A stretch of DNA of 64,000 nucleotides from Paenibacillus naphthalenovorans (GCF_900099895.1 NZ_FNDY01000006.1:124001-188000); one strand, 5' to 3'; shown: positions 7,786 to 17,031, counted from the stretch's first letter. Notes: generated by a model from the sequence alone, not told the origin. Made by a program: numbers and translations.

Positions 7786-9867
7786 ATGAGTTGGCGCATT
7801 GGTATCGACACAGGCGGCACGTTTACAGATGTGGTAGCTCTCAATGATGTGACTGGTGAGGAGAAGGTGTTCAAGACATCGAGTATTCCCGATGATCCGT
7901 CCCGCGCCTTCCTTGCCGGCATCGAAGGTGTTCTGGCAGAGATCGGCGCATCCGCTTCCGACGTTGCCATGCTGCTTCACGGAACCACCGTAGCCACGAA
8001 TGCCGTATTGGAGGCAAAGTATTCACGCCTCGGACTTATTGTTACGAACGGGTACCGTCATATGCTCGAGGTTGCACGCCAGAACGTGCCCGGAGAATTT
8101 GGCGCCATCACCTGGTGGATCAAACCGCCCCGGGTTGTACCGTTGGAATTGGTTCGCGAGGTTGAGGGACGGCTCAATTATCGAGGCGAGGAGCTGCGTC
8201 CGCTGGACGAGCTGCAGATTCGATTGGCTGCACGCGAATACCGTGATCTGGGCGTTCAAGCGATTGCCGTATCCTTCCTTCATTCCTATCAGAATCCTGT
8301 TCATGAAGAACGTGCCCGGGAGATCATTCAAGAGGAATATCCCGAATGCTTTGTATCCATTTCCGCTGATGTCATCCGGGAATATCGCGAGTATGAACGG
8401 ACACTGACCACGTGCTTGAATACCGGCTTAATGCCTCTTCTTTCCACTTATCTTGACCGGCTGGGCGATCGGGCACAAGGGGCGGGAATAGAAGCCCCGC
8501 TATATGTGATGAAATCCAGCGGCGGTGTCGCCACCGCCAATGAATTAATCAAACGGCCTATTGCCGCTTCTCTCTCGGGGCCCGCGGCTGGCGTCATCGC
8601 CGCCGCAGCCATTTCCGGCGCGGCCGGGATCCATGATGTGCTGACCCTGGATATGGGTGGGACCAGCACGGATATGGCTTTGATTGAAGGCGGAATCCCC
8701 CGTCTGTTATCTGAAGGCAGGATCGATATCTACGACATCAAATCTCCAATGATCGATATGACGACCGTGGGAGCGGGCGGCGGATCCATCGCCTGGCTGA
8801 GCGGCAGCAAAGCCCTGCGGGTAGGACCGCAGAGCGCGGGGTCGTTTCCGGGCCCTGTGTGCTATGGAAGGGGCGGCCAAGAGCCCACAATTACCGATGC
8901 GAACCTGGTGCTGGGCCGGATTCCGCCTTACCTGCTTGGCGGCTCGATTCCATTGGATCGGCAGGCTGCCTATGACGCCATACAAGCCAAAATTGCCGAA
9001 CCCTTGGGGCTTTCCGTCGAGAAAGCGGCCGCAGGCATTCTCGAGATCGCTACGCAAAACATTGCTGCAGGAATACGCGTCGTCTCTGTCCGCCGTGGAC
9101 GCGATCCCCGCAATTATGCGTTGTTCGCCTTTGGCGGCGCAGGCGGTCTCATGGCTTCCCCTGTTGCGAATGCGCTGGACATGAGCAGGATTCTGATCCC
9201 TACGGCGCCTGGAGCCACCGCTGCGGCCGGGCTGCTTTATTCGGATGTGCGTGTGGATCACGTGATTACCGATGTGCAGCGCGAAGACGCGCTCGATGTG
9301 GACCGGCTGAACGACGAGTTCCTGCAGCTGCGCGACCGGGTCTCGGCGGATCTCGCCCGTCAAGGGTTTGACAGCAGCAGCGGCATTCGTCTGCAGGCGT
9401 TTCTCGACATGCGATATGTCGGACAGGCGTTTGAAATTCGTGTACCCCTGCCTGTTCCTGACGGTTCCATTGCCGGATCGCTTGCCGGTACCATCAAAAG
9501 CTTCCATGCTGCTCATGAAGACCAGTACGGGTACTCCTACGAGAACAAGACGCTGGTCGAAATCGTAAATATCGGAGTAACCGGCTTCGGGCTGCTCGCA
9601 CCACCTCGCCAGTATGCAAAGCAAAGCTCGGAGCTCCGGTGGAGCGACTTGCTGAAGTCTATACAGCCGATGTATGTAAACGAGGCGTCAGATTTCGTGG
9701 ATTGTCCGGTGTACGCACGCCCCACAGAACCCATCCCGGAGCCGCTTGCCGGGCCGGCGGTCATTGAGCAGTACGATACCACTACCGTTGTGGAACCCGG
9801 GTGGTACGTTACGGTAAACGAGTTCGGGCACTTGCTCCTCACACGATACGCTAAAGGAGGATCTTAA
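7786..9867 (+). CDS. hyuA: Hydantoinase/oxoprolinase subunit A (HyuA)
   Basis: A 693-residue ATP-dependent amidohydrolase subunit. The ATG at 7786 has AGGGGAGG upstream and gives the typical start MSWRIGIDTGGTFTDV, the first phosphate-binding loop of the ASKHA-like fold; the second is DMGGTSTDMAL near residue 289. In the family, HyuA binds ATP and works with HyuB on hydantoins, N-methylhydantoin, 5-oxoproline or, in related enzymes, acetone carboxylation. HyuB begins two bases after its stop. With a creatininase homologue at the end of the operon, a cyclic amide/hydantoin substrate is the best guess. No small acetone-carboxylase gamma subunit is present. Confidence 0.9.
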   Translation: MSWRIGIDTGGTFTDVVALNDVTGEEKVFKTSSIPDDPSRAFLAGIEGVLAEIGASASDVAMLLHGTTVATNAVLEAKYSRLGLIVTNGYRHMLEVARQNVPGEFGAITWWIKPPRVVPLELVREVEGRLNYRGEELRPLDELQIRLAAREYRDLGVQAIAVSFLHSYQNPVHEERAREIIQEEYPECFVSISADVIREYREYERTLTTCLNTGLMPLLSTYLDRLGDRAQGAGIEAPLYVMKSSGGVATANELIKRPIAASLSGPAAGVIAAAAISGAAGIHDVLTLDMGGTSTDMALIEGGIPRLLSEGRIDIYDIKSPMIDMTTVGAGGGSIAWLSGSKALRVGPQSAGSFPGPVCYGRGGQEPTITDANLVLGRIPPYLLGGSIPLDRQAAYDAIQAKIAEPLGLSVEKAAAGILEIATQNIAAGIRVVSVRRGRDPRNYALFAFGGAGGLMASPVANALDMSRILIPTAPGATAAAGLLYSDVRVDHVITDVQREDALDVDRLNDEFLQLRDRVSADLARQGFDSSSGIRLQAFLDMRYVGQAFEIRVPLPVPDGSIAGSLAGTIKSFHAAHEDQYGYSYENKTLVEIVNIGVTGFGLLAPPRQYAKQSSELRWSDLLKSIQPMYVNEASDFVDCPVYARPTEPIPEPLAGPAVIEQYDTTTVVEPGWYVTVNEFGHLLLTRYAKGGS

Positions 9868-9868
9868 T

Positions 9869-11863
9869 ATGTCAAACGACAAACCTTTGATTTTCGACGC
9901 GTCCATTTACCAGCCGCCATTGTATAAGCCGTTCCGGCAGCAGGAGTGGCCCCGTTCGGAAGAGGAATGGGCGCGCATTGAACGCTTCAAGGCCCAAGTG
10001 GATCCTATTACTCTGGACGTCGTGGAGGGCGGTTTGGAGGCTGCGGTAGATGAGGGTGAAGCGGCTGTTGAGCTTGCCGGGCGCTCAACCATCATTCGTG
10101 AGCAGCACGATTATCGGGCTTCGATTTGTACCGTAGACTGCAATAATGTAACATCGGTTTCCTGGGGAGCCAGTGCGGACCCTATACGCGCCCACTTTCC
10201 TCTTGAGGAGATTCACGAGGGGGACGTATTTCTCTACAATGATCCTTACGATTCCCATGGTACGATTACGCATTTGCCCGACTACTGTGTGTGCGTCCCT
10301 ATTTTTCACAGCGGTCGTCTTATTGCTTTCTCCTTGATCTTTGGTCACACCGAGGATGTGGGCGGCCGGTCGGTAGGCAGTTGGCCGACCACTTCCACAA
10401 GTATATTTGAAGAGGGGATCCAGATCCCTCCGGTCAAACTGTACAACCAAGGCAGGTTACAGGACGATATCTATAAGATTGTGCTCCGCAATACCCGCTT
10501 CCCGGATACGATGCGCGGAGATCTGGATGCTTTCATCGGCGCCTGCCGTCTCATTGAGCGTCAAGTAAAGCAGCTTTGCGACCGTCTTGGAGCCGATATC
10601 GTCGAGGCCGCCATGTACAAGCTGATGGATCGCTGCGCGGAGGCGGTACGGGATGTGATCCTGCCTATGTTCCCCAATGGAGAGTTTACGGGGGAGGATT
10701 TCCTCGATAACGATGGAATCAACCTGGACGATCCGGTCAAGCTCATGGTCACCCTGCGCAAGGACCCCGAGAAGATCATTCTGGATTGGACGGGGACGAA
10801 TCCGCAAACCGAAGGTCCTCTGAACTCGCCCAACGACGGACGCTTTTTGTCCAAATGGGTAGGCTCGTTCCTGGCCGGATTTGCACCGGGGACGGTGATC
10901 AACGAAGGCGTGACCAGAGTATTCCGCTGCGAGTTGCCGCCTGGAACCGTGCTCACGTCGGAGTATCCGGCGCCTGTGATCAACCGTATGCAGTGCTGGT
11001 TCCGCGGCTTCGGCGTTTATGGAGCGGCCCTTGCCCAGGCTTTTGGAGGAAACGTGTCGGCGGATATGCACTGCGTTCAGGTATATGGCGTTTACGGTTA
11101 CGACGAGGAAGGAAAGCCTTGGCTGTACCGCGAAGTATTCGGCGGCGGCTCCGGAGCGCGGACCTATGCGGATGGAACCGATGCAGTAGACATGGTGAAC
11201 GATGCCAAGAACCTTCCGGCGGAATTTATCGAGCAGCGCTATCCTGTTATTGTCGAGCGGGTTGCTCTCAATCCCGATTCAGGCGGATGCGGCAAATATC
11301 GCGGAGGGATGGGCTATGTGAAGGACATTCGTATGCTGGCCGACGGGTATTACGTTACGTATGTCGACCGCACGGCGTTCGGTTGTTACGGCGTTAACGG
11401 CGGCGGGCCGGGCAAGCCCGGGGGAACATGGATTAATCCCGGTACTGCTGACGAACGGCTGATCCAGTTCTGTCAGGAAGGAATCCCGGTGAAAGCGGGC
11501 GATATCATCCGGGTTACAACTCCTGGCGGCGGAGGTTGGGGGGACCCGCTGGAGCGGGATGTGGAGGCCGTACGCATGGATGTGCTGCGGCAGCTGGTTT
11601 CCATCGAAAGCGCCGAGCGCGATTACGGTGTGGTGGTTCATAAGCGCATGCAGGGACTCACCGCCGAGTATGTCGTTGACGAGGAAGCCACTCGGCTGAA
11701 AAGGCGGGAAATTCATCAAAAGAGGGCTCCTCTGAAGCTGATCGACCGCGGTCCATACGCTGAAGAGAAACGTAAAGCCGGCAAAATCACGTTCAATGAT
11801 GTGTTTCTTCCCCCTTCTGGTATGGCGGATCAGGAAGTCTCCGGTGAAGCGCAGCTGTTATGA
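9869..11863 (+). CDS. hyuB: Hydantoinase/oxoprolinase subunit B (HyuB)
   Basis: A 664-residue partner of HyuA. Family signatures are GDVFLYNDPYDSHGTITHLPDY near residues 119-140 (the NDPY and THLPD elements, quoted here in one 22-letter region by position only) and a glycine-rich C-terminal region GGCGKYRGGMGY and VTTPGGGGWGDP. AAAGGAGG lies just before the ATG and inside the end of hyuA, indicating coupled translation. The tail beyond the GGGGWGDP motif is rather long and charged. Its stop overlaps the creatininase start (ATGA). Confidence 0.89.
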   Translation: MSNDKPLIFDASIYQPPLYKPFRQQEWPRSEEEWARIERFKAQVDPITLDVVEGGLEAAVDEGEAAVELAGRSTIIREQHDYRASICTVDCNNVTSVSWGASADPIRAHFPLEEIHEGDVFLYNDPYDSHGTITHLPDYCVCVPIFHSGRLIAFSLIFGHTEDVGGRSVGSWPTTSTSIFEEGIQIPPVKLYNQGRLQDDIYKIVLRNTRFPDTMRGDLDAFIGACRLIERQVKQLCDRLGADIVEAAMYKLMDRCAEAVRDVILPMFPNGEFTGEDFLDNDGINLDDPVKLMVTLRKDPEKIILDWTGTNPQTEGPLNSPNDGRFLSKWVGSFLAGFAPGTVINEGVTRVFRCELPPGTVLTSEYPAPVINRMQCWFRGFGVYGAALAQAFGGNVSADMHCVQVYGVYGYDEEGKPWLYREVFGGGSGARTYADGTDAVDMVNDAKNLPAEFIEQRYPVIVERVALNPDSGGCGKYRGGMGYVKDIRMLADGYYVTYVDRTAFGCYGVNGGGPGKPGGTWINPGTADERLIQFCQEGIPVKAGDIIRVTTPGGGGWGDPLERDVEAVRMDVLRQLVSIESAERDYGVVVHKRMQGLTAEYVVDEEATRLKRREIHQKRAPLKLIDRGPYAEEKRKAGKITFNDVFLPPSGMADQEVSGEAQLL

Positions 11864-12660
11864 GTTTTGTCGAGCTGAAATATTTGACGTCGTCCGAGGC
11901 CAGGGCGGTTGGGCAGGACCGCGGCGCGGTCGGTCTGATCCCCATCGGTGCGCTCGAGCAGCATGGGCCGCATTTGCCCCTGGTGACGGATTCGGCATTG
12001 GCTGAAGTGTTGGCGGCCGAGGTTGCGGCACGGTGCAGAGAACCCATCGTTGTAACACCCACGATCATGGCCGGCCTATCGGAGCATCACGCGGATTTTC
12101 CCGGCACAGTGACCCTTGGTCCCGTAACGCTCGGAGCCGTAATTCAGGCATACATCACGGCATTGAGGCGTATGGGGCTGACCCGTATCGGTCTGTTCAG
12201 TTTCCATGGCGGGAATTTCCGGTTTCTCGGCAAATATGCGGCCGGTTGCAGCAGTATATGGCCCGGAATGCAGGTAGCCGCTTATACCGATTTCAGGCGT
12301 TTCCTGCATGTCATGTTTCAAGCCGGGGTGAAGGCAGGGCTCAAGCTTGCGTCTACGGACAGTCATGCCGGCGCGATTGAGACGAGTCTGGCGCTTCATG
12401 TCATGGGAGAGCACCGTGTACGCGCGTTTGAAGCCGTCACAGGCTATACGGCAGGAGAAGCAGGATGGTTGGAAGCCATCGAGACCAAGGGTGTGCAGGC
12501 CATTAGCCCCAGCGGCGTTTTCGGGACACCGGGCGGCGCCAATGCTGCCGCCGGCAAAGTGATCCTGAATGCTTTGTCTGAAGAGGTCGCGGTTTGGCTG
12601 AAGGATGCCTTTAAGCTCAGAGAATTCAATTCATCCGCCCCGCTGCACGAACGCAGCTGA
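11860..12660 (+). CDS. Creatininase-family amidohydrolase
   Basis: A 266-residue protein with the metal site of the creatininase fold: E33, H35 and D44 in GALEQHGPHLPLVTDS, H116 in FSFHGGN, and H169/E174 in STDSHAGAIETS. The family opens cyclic amides (creatinine to creatine) but also includes formamide hydrolases of flavin biosynthesis and peptide-maturation enzymes. The start overlaps the hyuB stop by four bases, so the three genes are one translational unit. Creatininase plus HyuAB recalls the N-methylhydantoin route of creatinine breakdown, but no creatinine deaminase or carbamoylsarcosine hydrolase is present here, so that role is inference. Confidence 0.88.
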   Translation: MSFVELKYLTSSEARAVGQDRGAVGLIPIGALEQHGPHLPLVTDSALAEVLAAEVAARCREPIVVTPTIMAGLSEHHADFPGTVTLGPVTLGAVIQAYITALRRMGLTRIGLFSFHGGNFRFLGKYAAGCSSIWPGMQVAAYTDFRRFLHVMFQAGVKAGLKLASTDSHAGAIETSLALHVMGEHRVRAFEAVTGYTAGEAGWLEAIETKGVQAISPSGVFGTPGGANAAAGKVILNALSEEVAVWLKDAFKLREFNSSAPLHERS

Positions 12661-12686
12661 TTCCCGGCGAAGCCTCCATTCCAAAA

Positions 12687-12731
12687 AACGACTTCATTCC
12701 TGTATCCCGGGAGTGAAGTCGTTCGTTTTTT
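12687..12731 (+). terminator. Intrinsic terminator after the hyuAB operon
   Basis: Fourteen-base stem with one wobble pair (12687-12700 with 12709-12722) followed by a T-rich run. Ends the hyuA-hyuB-creatininase transcript. Confidence 0.8.
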
Positions 12732-12839
12732 GGGGGAATCCCTGTTCACGTTAAGAATCAGTATGGACAAATCGAGAGAAAACATGGATAGTAAGAGAAA
12801 AGCAGCATGGGATTCTTCGGATAAGGAGGTTTTATACGG

Positions 12840-13433
12840 ATGATTCATGAATTATGGTCGCAAGGGATCGTTACCCGTGCGGATGAGCTGAGGGATTTGG
12901 TAGGCTCTCCTCACGAAGCCGTACTTAAAAAAAGCATTGCACAAATCGATTCACATGTTCGAAATTATGTGTCGATGTCGCCGCTTTTCTTTCTGTCCAC
13001 AGCCAATCAAGAGGGGAGGTGCGATGTATCGCCCCGCGGAGATGAACCGGGCTTCGTCAAAGTCATAGACGACCGGCATCTGATCTATCCCGAACGGCCG
13101 GGAAACCGGCGTGTCGACTCCTTGTTGAATATGCTTGAGAACCCATATGCAGGTATGCTCTTCATCATACCGGGCCTGGAGGAAGTGTTAAGGATTAATG
13201 GCCGGACAAGGATCACGCGCAATGAGGACATTTTAACAGCGATGCAATGGAGTGAAGTGCCTCAATTGGGTGTCATTGTAGAGGTGGAGGAGTGCTTTAT
13301 TCACTGTCCGAGAGCACTGAAGAAATCAAAGGTCTGGGAAGCGGAGTCCCGGCCTGCAAAGAAAGATTTGCCTTCGGTCAACGACATGTTCCATGCTCAT
13401 CTGCAAATGAATGGGTTCACGATCCAAAAGTAA
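12840..13433 (+). CDS. PPOX-class FMN-dependent flavoprotein (MSMEG_1061-like)
   Basis: A 197-residue split-barrel flavoprotein of the pyridoxamine 5'-phosphate oxidase superfamily. The stretches FFLSTANQEGRCDVSPRGD and GNRRVDSLLNMLENPYAGMLF are the FMN-binding strands and loop of the MSMEG_1061 group. Enzymes of this fold use FMN or F420 to reduce or oxidise small molecules; the substrate of this group is not established. AAGGAGG at 12823-12829 is ten bases before the ATG. The gene stands alone between two terminators. Confidence 0.8.
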   Translation: MIHELWSQGIVTRADELRDLVGSPHEAVLKKSIAQIDSHVRNYVSMSPLFFLSTANQEGRCDVSPRGDEPGFVKVIDDRHLIYPERPGNRRVDSLLNMLENPYAGMLFIIPGLEEVLRINGRTRITRNEDILTAMQWSEVPQLGVIVEVEECFIHCPRALKKSKVWEAESRPAKKDLPSVNDMFHAHLQMNGFTIQK

Positions 13434-13445
13434 TATACGGAAATG

Positions 13446-13487
13446 AACAAGCTGGTGAAAGGAAAAGGATCCCCGCACCGGCTTGTT
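13446..13487 (+). terminator. Terminator between convergent PPOX and moeB genes
   Basis: Twelve-base stem with one wobble (13446-13457 with 13476-13487) and a short T run. It lies exactly between the two convergent stop codons and may serve the plus strand. Confidence 0.55.
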
Positions 13488-13490
13488 GTT

Positions 13491-14528
13491 TTAATGGCTA
13501 ATATACTTGGCGTACAACGATTTGGCGATGTCAATGTCCTGCGTTCCCTGCACCAGCACCCGGCCGTCTTTGAACAGCACCAGCGCATAATCGCCGACGT
13601 GAAAGCGCAGAAGGAAGGGATTCCGCTCGACCTTCCCGATCCTGCGAAATACGTTCTCCTCTTCTTCCAGGTTAACCGATCGTCCGCCTCTCGGGGTGAT
13701 CTGGACCGTATCTCTGCCGCATAAGGCCGTAAACACCTCCAGGCTGTCCGCAGCCGGATAGAGAAACTCGAATTCCCCTTTGCCGCAGGCCGGGCAATCG
13801 GGGTGCTTTCCCTGACGAATATCCATCTGCATATGCCGGTTCGTCCACAGCTCGAATTGCTCCAGGTAAGGGTTAAGGTGATGCTCTGCGCCAACCATAA
13901 GCTTTAAAGCTTCCGCCGCTTGATAAGAGGCAACAATATGAACGATAGGTCCGATCACGCCTACCGTATCGCAGGTTTCCCCTCGGCCGGCAGGGGGATC
14001 GGGGAACAGGCAGCGGTAGCATGGAGTGACGTAGGGCCGGATCGCCGCAAACATGCCTCTGGAGCTTACCGCACCGCCATAAACCCATGGAATGCGGTGC
14101 TTGACGGCGACATCATTCAGCAGGTACCGTATCTGAAAGTTATCGGTTCCGTCCAGGATGATGTCCATGTCGCTGAGCAGCTCTTCCGCATTATAGGCAT
14201 GGACGTCCCCTACGATGGGCTCAATGGTAACCGACGAATTCACTTTTTTTAATTTGTCCGCGGCGGCAACGGCTTTCGGCATATGATTCCTGGCATCCTC
14301 TTCGTCATAGAGCATTTGTCTTTGAAGATTGCTGGTCTCTACGAAATCGCGGTCGATGCAGCGCAAATACCCGACCCCGCCGCGAACCATATGGTTGGCC
14401 AGCACCGTGCCGAGCGCCCCCAGCCCGACGATCGCCACCCTGCTGCCCGACAGCTTCTCTTGTCCCGACGGGCCGATGGGGGGAAACAGCATTTGCCGCG
14501 AGTAGCGGGCGTTCTGATTTGGTTCCAT
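13491..14528 (-). CDS. moeB: Molybdopterin-synthase adenylyltransferase (MoeB/ThiF family)
   Basis: A 345-residue E1-like enzyme that adenylates the C-terminal Gly-Gly of MoaD. The nucleotide-binding loop GLGALG is at residues 35-40, the zinc cysteines are C170/C173 and C245/C248, and the family cysteine is C186 in GETCDTVGVIGP. About 95 residues follow the zinc site; they show no rhodanese active-site loop. Assignment to MoeB rather than ThiF rests on context: tungstate transporter genes upstream on the same strand, and MoaD, MoeA and MoaA nearby. GAGGAGG precedes the ATG. It is the last gene of the tupA-tupB-tupC-moeB run. Confidence 0.88.
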   Translation of the reverse strand: MEPNQNARYSRQMLFPPIGPSGQEKLSGSRVAIVGLGALGTVLANHMVRGGVGYLRCIDRDFVETSNLQRQMLYDEEDARNHMPKAVAAADKLKKVNSSVTIEPIVGDVHAYNAEELLSDMDIILDGTDNFQIRYLLNDVAVKHRIPWVYGGAVSSRGMFAAIRPYVTPCYRCLFPDPPAGRGETCDTVGVIGPIVHIVASYQAAEALKLMVGAEHHLNPYLEQFELWTNRHMQMDIRQGKHPDCPACGKGEFEFLYPAADSLEVFTALCGRDTVQITPRGGRSVNLEEEENVFRRIGKVERNPFLLRFHVGDYALVLFKDGRVLVQGTQDIDIAKSLYAKYISH

Positions 14529-14554
14529 AGGTACCTCCTCTACCCCTGCAAGGG

Positions 14555-15295
14555 TTAATAGATCATTTTGCCGCTGATAAAATCCTGAAGGGCTTCGCTT
14601 TGGGGGGATTCAAAAAAGGCTTGCGTATCGTTTTGTTCCACGATCCGTCCCTGATAAAGGAACAGGCACCGGTCGGACAGGCGTCTGGCCTGCTGCAAAT
14701 GGTGGGTAACCATGAGGATCGTCATCGGGCTTTCCCGGCGAATCCGGGTAATGATCTGTTCAATGATCAATACGTTCGGCGGGTCGAGATTGGAGGTAGG
14801 CTCATCCAAAAGCAGGAGCTTGGGCTGCAGGACAAGCGCCCGCGCCAGTGCAATTCTCTGGGCTTCGCCTCCCGACAGGGATGCCGCTTTACGTCCCTCC
14901 GCGGCTTCGAGACCGACCAGCCTCAAGGCTTCCATGACCAGCCGCGCTTTCTCGCTGCGGGGAACGCCTCTATAGCTTAACCCCAACGCTACATTCTCAA
15001 AAACCGTGGTCTGAAACATGACGGGCTTTTGCGCGACAAACGCCATTTGCCTTTGCAAATGAAGCCCTCCCGAATGGGAAAGGGAAGTTAAATCCACCCG
15101 GTGCCCGGAAAAAAATAAGCTGCCCGATTGAGGCTTCTCCAGAAAGTTCAATACGCGCAAAAAGGTGCTCTTGCCTGCGCCGCTGGGACCTACAATGCCA
15201 TAAACGGCGCCTTCATCAAAGGCGGCATGGGGGATGGACAACAGCATCCGATCGCCGGCAGCAACGGTAAGATGCTCGACTTCAATGGGCTTCAT
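14555..15295 (-). CDS. tupC: Tungstate ABC transporter ATP-binding protein
   Basis: A 246-residue ABC ATPase with Walker A GPSGAGKST, signature LSGGEAQRIALARAL, Walker B LLLLDEPTSNLD and a following MVTHHLQQARRLSD H-loop. It powers import of an oxyanion through TupB. The start overlaps the tupB stop (ATGA), so translation is coupled. Tungstate rather than molybdate or phosphate is inferred from the TupA/TupB-type partners and from the adjacent tungsten-type aldehyde oxidoreductase; the ATPase itself does not show specificity. Confidence 0.88.
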   Translation of the reverse strand: MKPIEVEHLTVAAGDRMLLSIPHAAFDEGAVYGIVGPSGAGKSTFLRVLNFLEKPQSGSLFFSGHRVDLTSLSHSGGLHLQRQMAFVAQKPVMFQTTVFENVALGLSYRGVPRSEKARLVMEALRLVGLEAAEGRKAASLSGGEAQRIALARALVLQPKLLLLDEPTSNLDPPNVLIIEQIITRIRRESPMTILMVTHHLQQARRLSDRCLFLYQGRIVEQNDTQAFFESPQSEALQDFISGKMIY

Positions 15296-15888
15296 CGGGA
15301 CCGGTCCCTCCTGTCGTTTAAGTTCCGCAGCGCGCCTGCAACGAGAAAGCTGTTAAAAATAAAGCTGATCAGCAGAAGGACCATACCGATTTGCAAGGCG
15401 ACATCGTAATTCCCCTTACGGGTCTCCAGAATAATGGCCGTGGTCATCACCCGGGTCTCATGCTCGATGTTCCCGCCGACAAGCATGACCGCGCCGACTT
15501 CCGATATCGCACGGCCGTAGGCCGTGGATATTCCCGACCCTATTCCGCTTCGGGCTTCCCTGAGGATCGTCCATACCAGCTGGAAAGGGGAGGCTCCGAG
15601 GCTTTTGGCCGTTTCCCAATACGTTCTTTCCCGCGCCTGAACGGCAGACATGGTCAACCCCGTAATGATCGGAGCAACCAGGATGCTCTGTGCGATGACC
15701 ATCGCCTCCGGAGTGAACAGCAGCTGAAGAAAACCGAGCAGGCCGTATTTGGACAGCAAGAAATACACAATCACGCCGGTAAGAACAGGAGGAAGTCCCA
15801 TGAACGTAAAAACCAGAATGACAATCAAGCGTTTTCCGGGAAAGGAATAAAGTCCCAGAAAAGCGCCGCAAGGGATGCCGATGAGCAT
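15292..15888 (-). CDS. tupB: Tungstate ABC transporter permease, 5' end abnormal
   Basis: A TupB-type inner-membrane permease: LYSFPGKRLIVILVFTFMGL, then AQSILVAPIITGLTMSAV, and the cytoplasmic coupling loop AKSLGASPFQLVWTILREA (the EAA-like motif). From the ATG at 15888 it gives 198 residues. Permease-like coding continues upstream in frame (SLHVLEIIGLSIRVSTLAIL) to a TAG at 15964-15966, yet that segment has no ATG, GTG or TTG. The ATG at 15888 has no ribosome site. So the gene either lost its first 15-20 codons, starts at a rare codon such as the ATC at 15958-15960, or carries a sequence error. Confidence 0.75.
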   Translation of the reverse strand: MLIGIPCGAFLGLYSFPGKRLIVILVFTFMGLPPVLTGVIVYFLLSKYGLLGFLQLLFTPEAMVIAQSILVAPIITGLTMSAVQARERTYWETAKSLGASPFQLVWTILREARSGIGSGISTAYGRAISEVGAVMLVGGNIEHETRVMTTAIILETRKGNYDVALQIGMVLLLISFIFNSFLVAGALRNLNDRRDRSR

Positions 15889-15979
15889 CCCGATGAGGAT
15901 GGCCAGGGTGGAAACCCGGATGGATAATCCTATAATTTCAAGAACATGTAAGCTAAAGATTCCCTACACTCCCTTTTTC

Positions 15980-16840
15980 TTATCTTTTTTTGGCGCCGGG
16001 GACAAACAATCCTTTCCCATACTCGGCCTTCCCGAACTCTTCAATCATCTTTTGGCCTTCATCGCCTGTCAAAAATTGAATGAACTGTTCCGCCTCTTTG
16101 GCTTTTTCGGTAGATTTGACCTGGATCACGCCATAAGGATTGAGAAGGGAAGCATCTCCTTCCTTCAAAACGACAAGATCAAGATCTCCTTTGCGGGACA
16201 AGTAAGTCGCTTCATCCGTCAGTGTATAAGCATTCTTTTCATCCGCCATTTGGAGCGTCGCCCCCATGCCTTGGCCGGCCGATAAATACCATGGTCCTTC
16301 AGGCTTGAGACCTGCGGCTTCCCAGATGGACAGCTCCTTTTTGTGGGTTCCCGAATCATCTCCGCGAGAGATGAAGGCCGCTTTTTTCTCGGCTATCGTT
16401 TTAAACGCCTCGGGCGCCGTCGCCATTCCTTTAATGCCCGCAGGGTCGTCTTGGGGTCCGACAATCAGAAACTGGTTCACCATTACATCATAAGCATTGA
16501 TGCCGAAGCCCGAGGCTACAAATTCATCCTCCGAAGGTCTGGCATGAACGAGGAGAACGTCGGCGTTGCCGTCCTTCCCTAATTGAATCGCTTGTCCTGT
16601 ACCTACGGCGACGACCTTGACCTGAATACCGGATTTTTGCTCGAATGCCGGAAGAAGGGAATCCAATAGACCTGAGTCTTGAGTGCTGGTCGTTGTGGCC
16701 AGTGTAATGGATCTTTTTTCTTCGGATGCGGTCGTGGTAGCTGCTTCTTGTACAGGGCTGCCGCAGCCTGTAATTACGCCCAACAGGAGCAGGGAAATAA
16801 AGAAATAAGAAAACGCCGGAATTTTTCTGTTAGATAGCAT
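15980..16840 (-). CDS. tupA: Tungstate ABC transporter substrate-binding lipoprotein
   Basis: A 286-residue oxyanion-binding protein. The ATG at 16840 is used because AAGGAG is nine bases upstream; the GTG at 16858 would overlap that site. It has a lipoprotein signal ending in the lipobox VITGC. The mature start SITLATTTSTQDSGLLDSL is the signature of TupA-type tungstate binders, and SRGDDSGTHKKELSIWEAAG supplies further oxyanion contacts. It is first in the tupABC-moeB run and divergent from the aldehyde oxidoreductase gene, which fits tungsten supply for that enzyme. Confidence 0.9.
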   Translation of the reverse strand: MLSNRKIPAFSYFFISLLLLGVITGCGSPVQEAATTTASEEKRSITLATTTSTQDSGLLDSLLPAFEQKSGIQVKVVAVGTGQAIQLGKDGNADVLLVHARPSEDEFVASGFGINAYDVMVNQFLIVGPQDDPAGIKGMATAPEAFKTIAEKKAAFISRGDDSGTHKKELSIWEAAGLKPEGPWYLSAGQGMGATLQMADEKNAYTLTDEATYLSRKGDLDLVVLKEGDASLLNPYGVIQVKSTEKAKEAEQFIQFLTGDEGQKMIEEFGKAEYGKGLFVPGAKKR

Positions 16841-17031
16841 GCTACCCTTCTCCTTCACAGTGAATTTTCATAAAATAAACGCTTTCAAAATATAATGTAT
16901 TACGAAGTTACTTTCATAGCAATCTTTTTTGATCAATTCATTGGCAAAAAAAGGAGGAACTATTTAATATATGTCGAAATAGTATGAATATTAATGAAAA
17001 TTTGTTTTTATTAGAATAGGAGGCGAGCGGC
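16841..17031. promoter_or_regulatory. Divergent promoter region of tupA and aor
   Basis: This AT-rich 191-base gap must hold the promoters of both genes. A weak cre-like sequence lies on the minus strand (16874-16887, 12 of 14 positions by eye). A strong AAAGGAGG at 16950-16957 precedes only a three-codon frame (ATG at 16972), so it is not taken as a gene. No molybdenum/tungsten-cofactor riboswitch was recognised. Confidence 0.45.

Noticed and set aside
8707-9624. 305-codon minus-strand frame inside hyuA
   Set aside because: Antisense to a gene with clear family motifs; low-complexity, His/Arg-rich product with no domain or start signal.
16972-16983. Three-codon leader frame (ATG TCG AAA TAG) behind a strong AAAGGAGG before aor
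   Set aside because: The spacing is too long and a three-residue product is not credible evidence of attenuation; no competing hairpins were seen.
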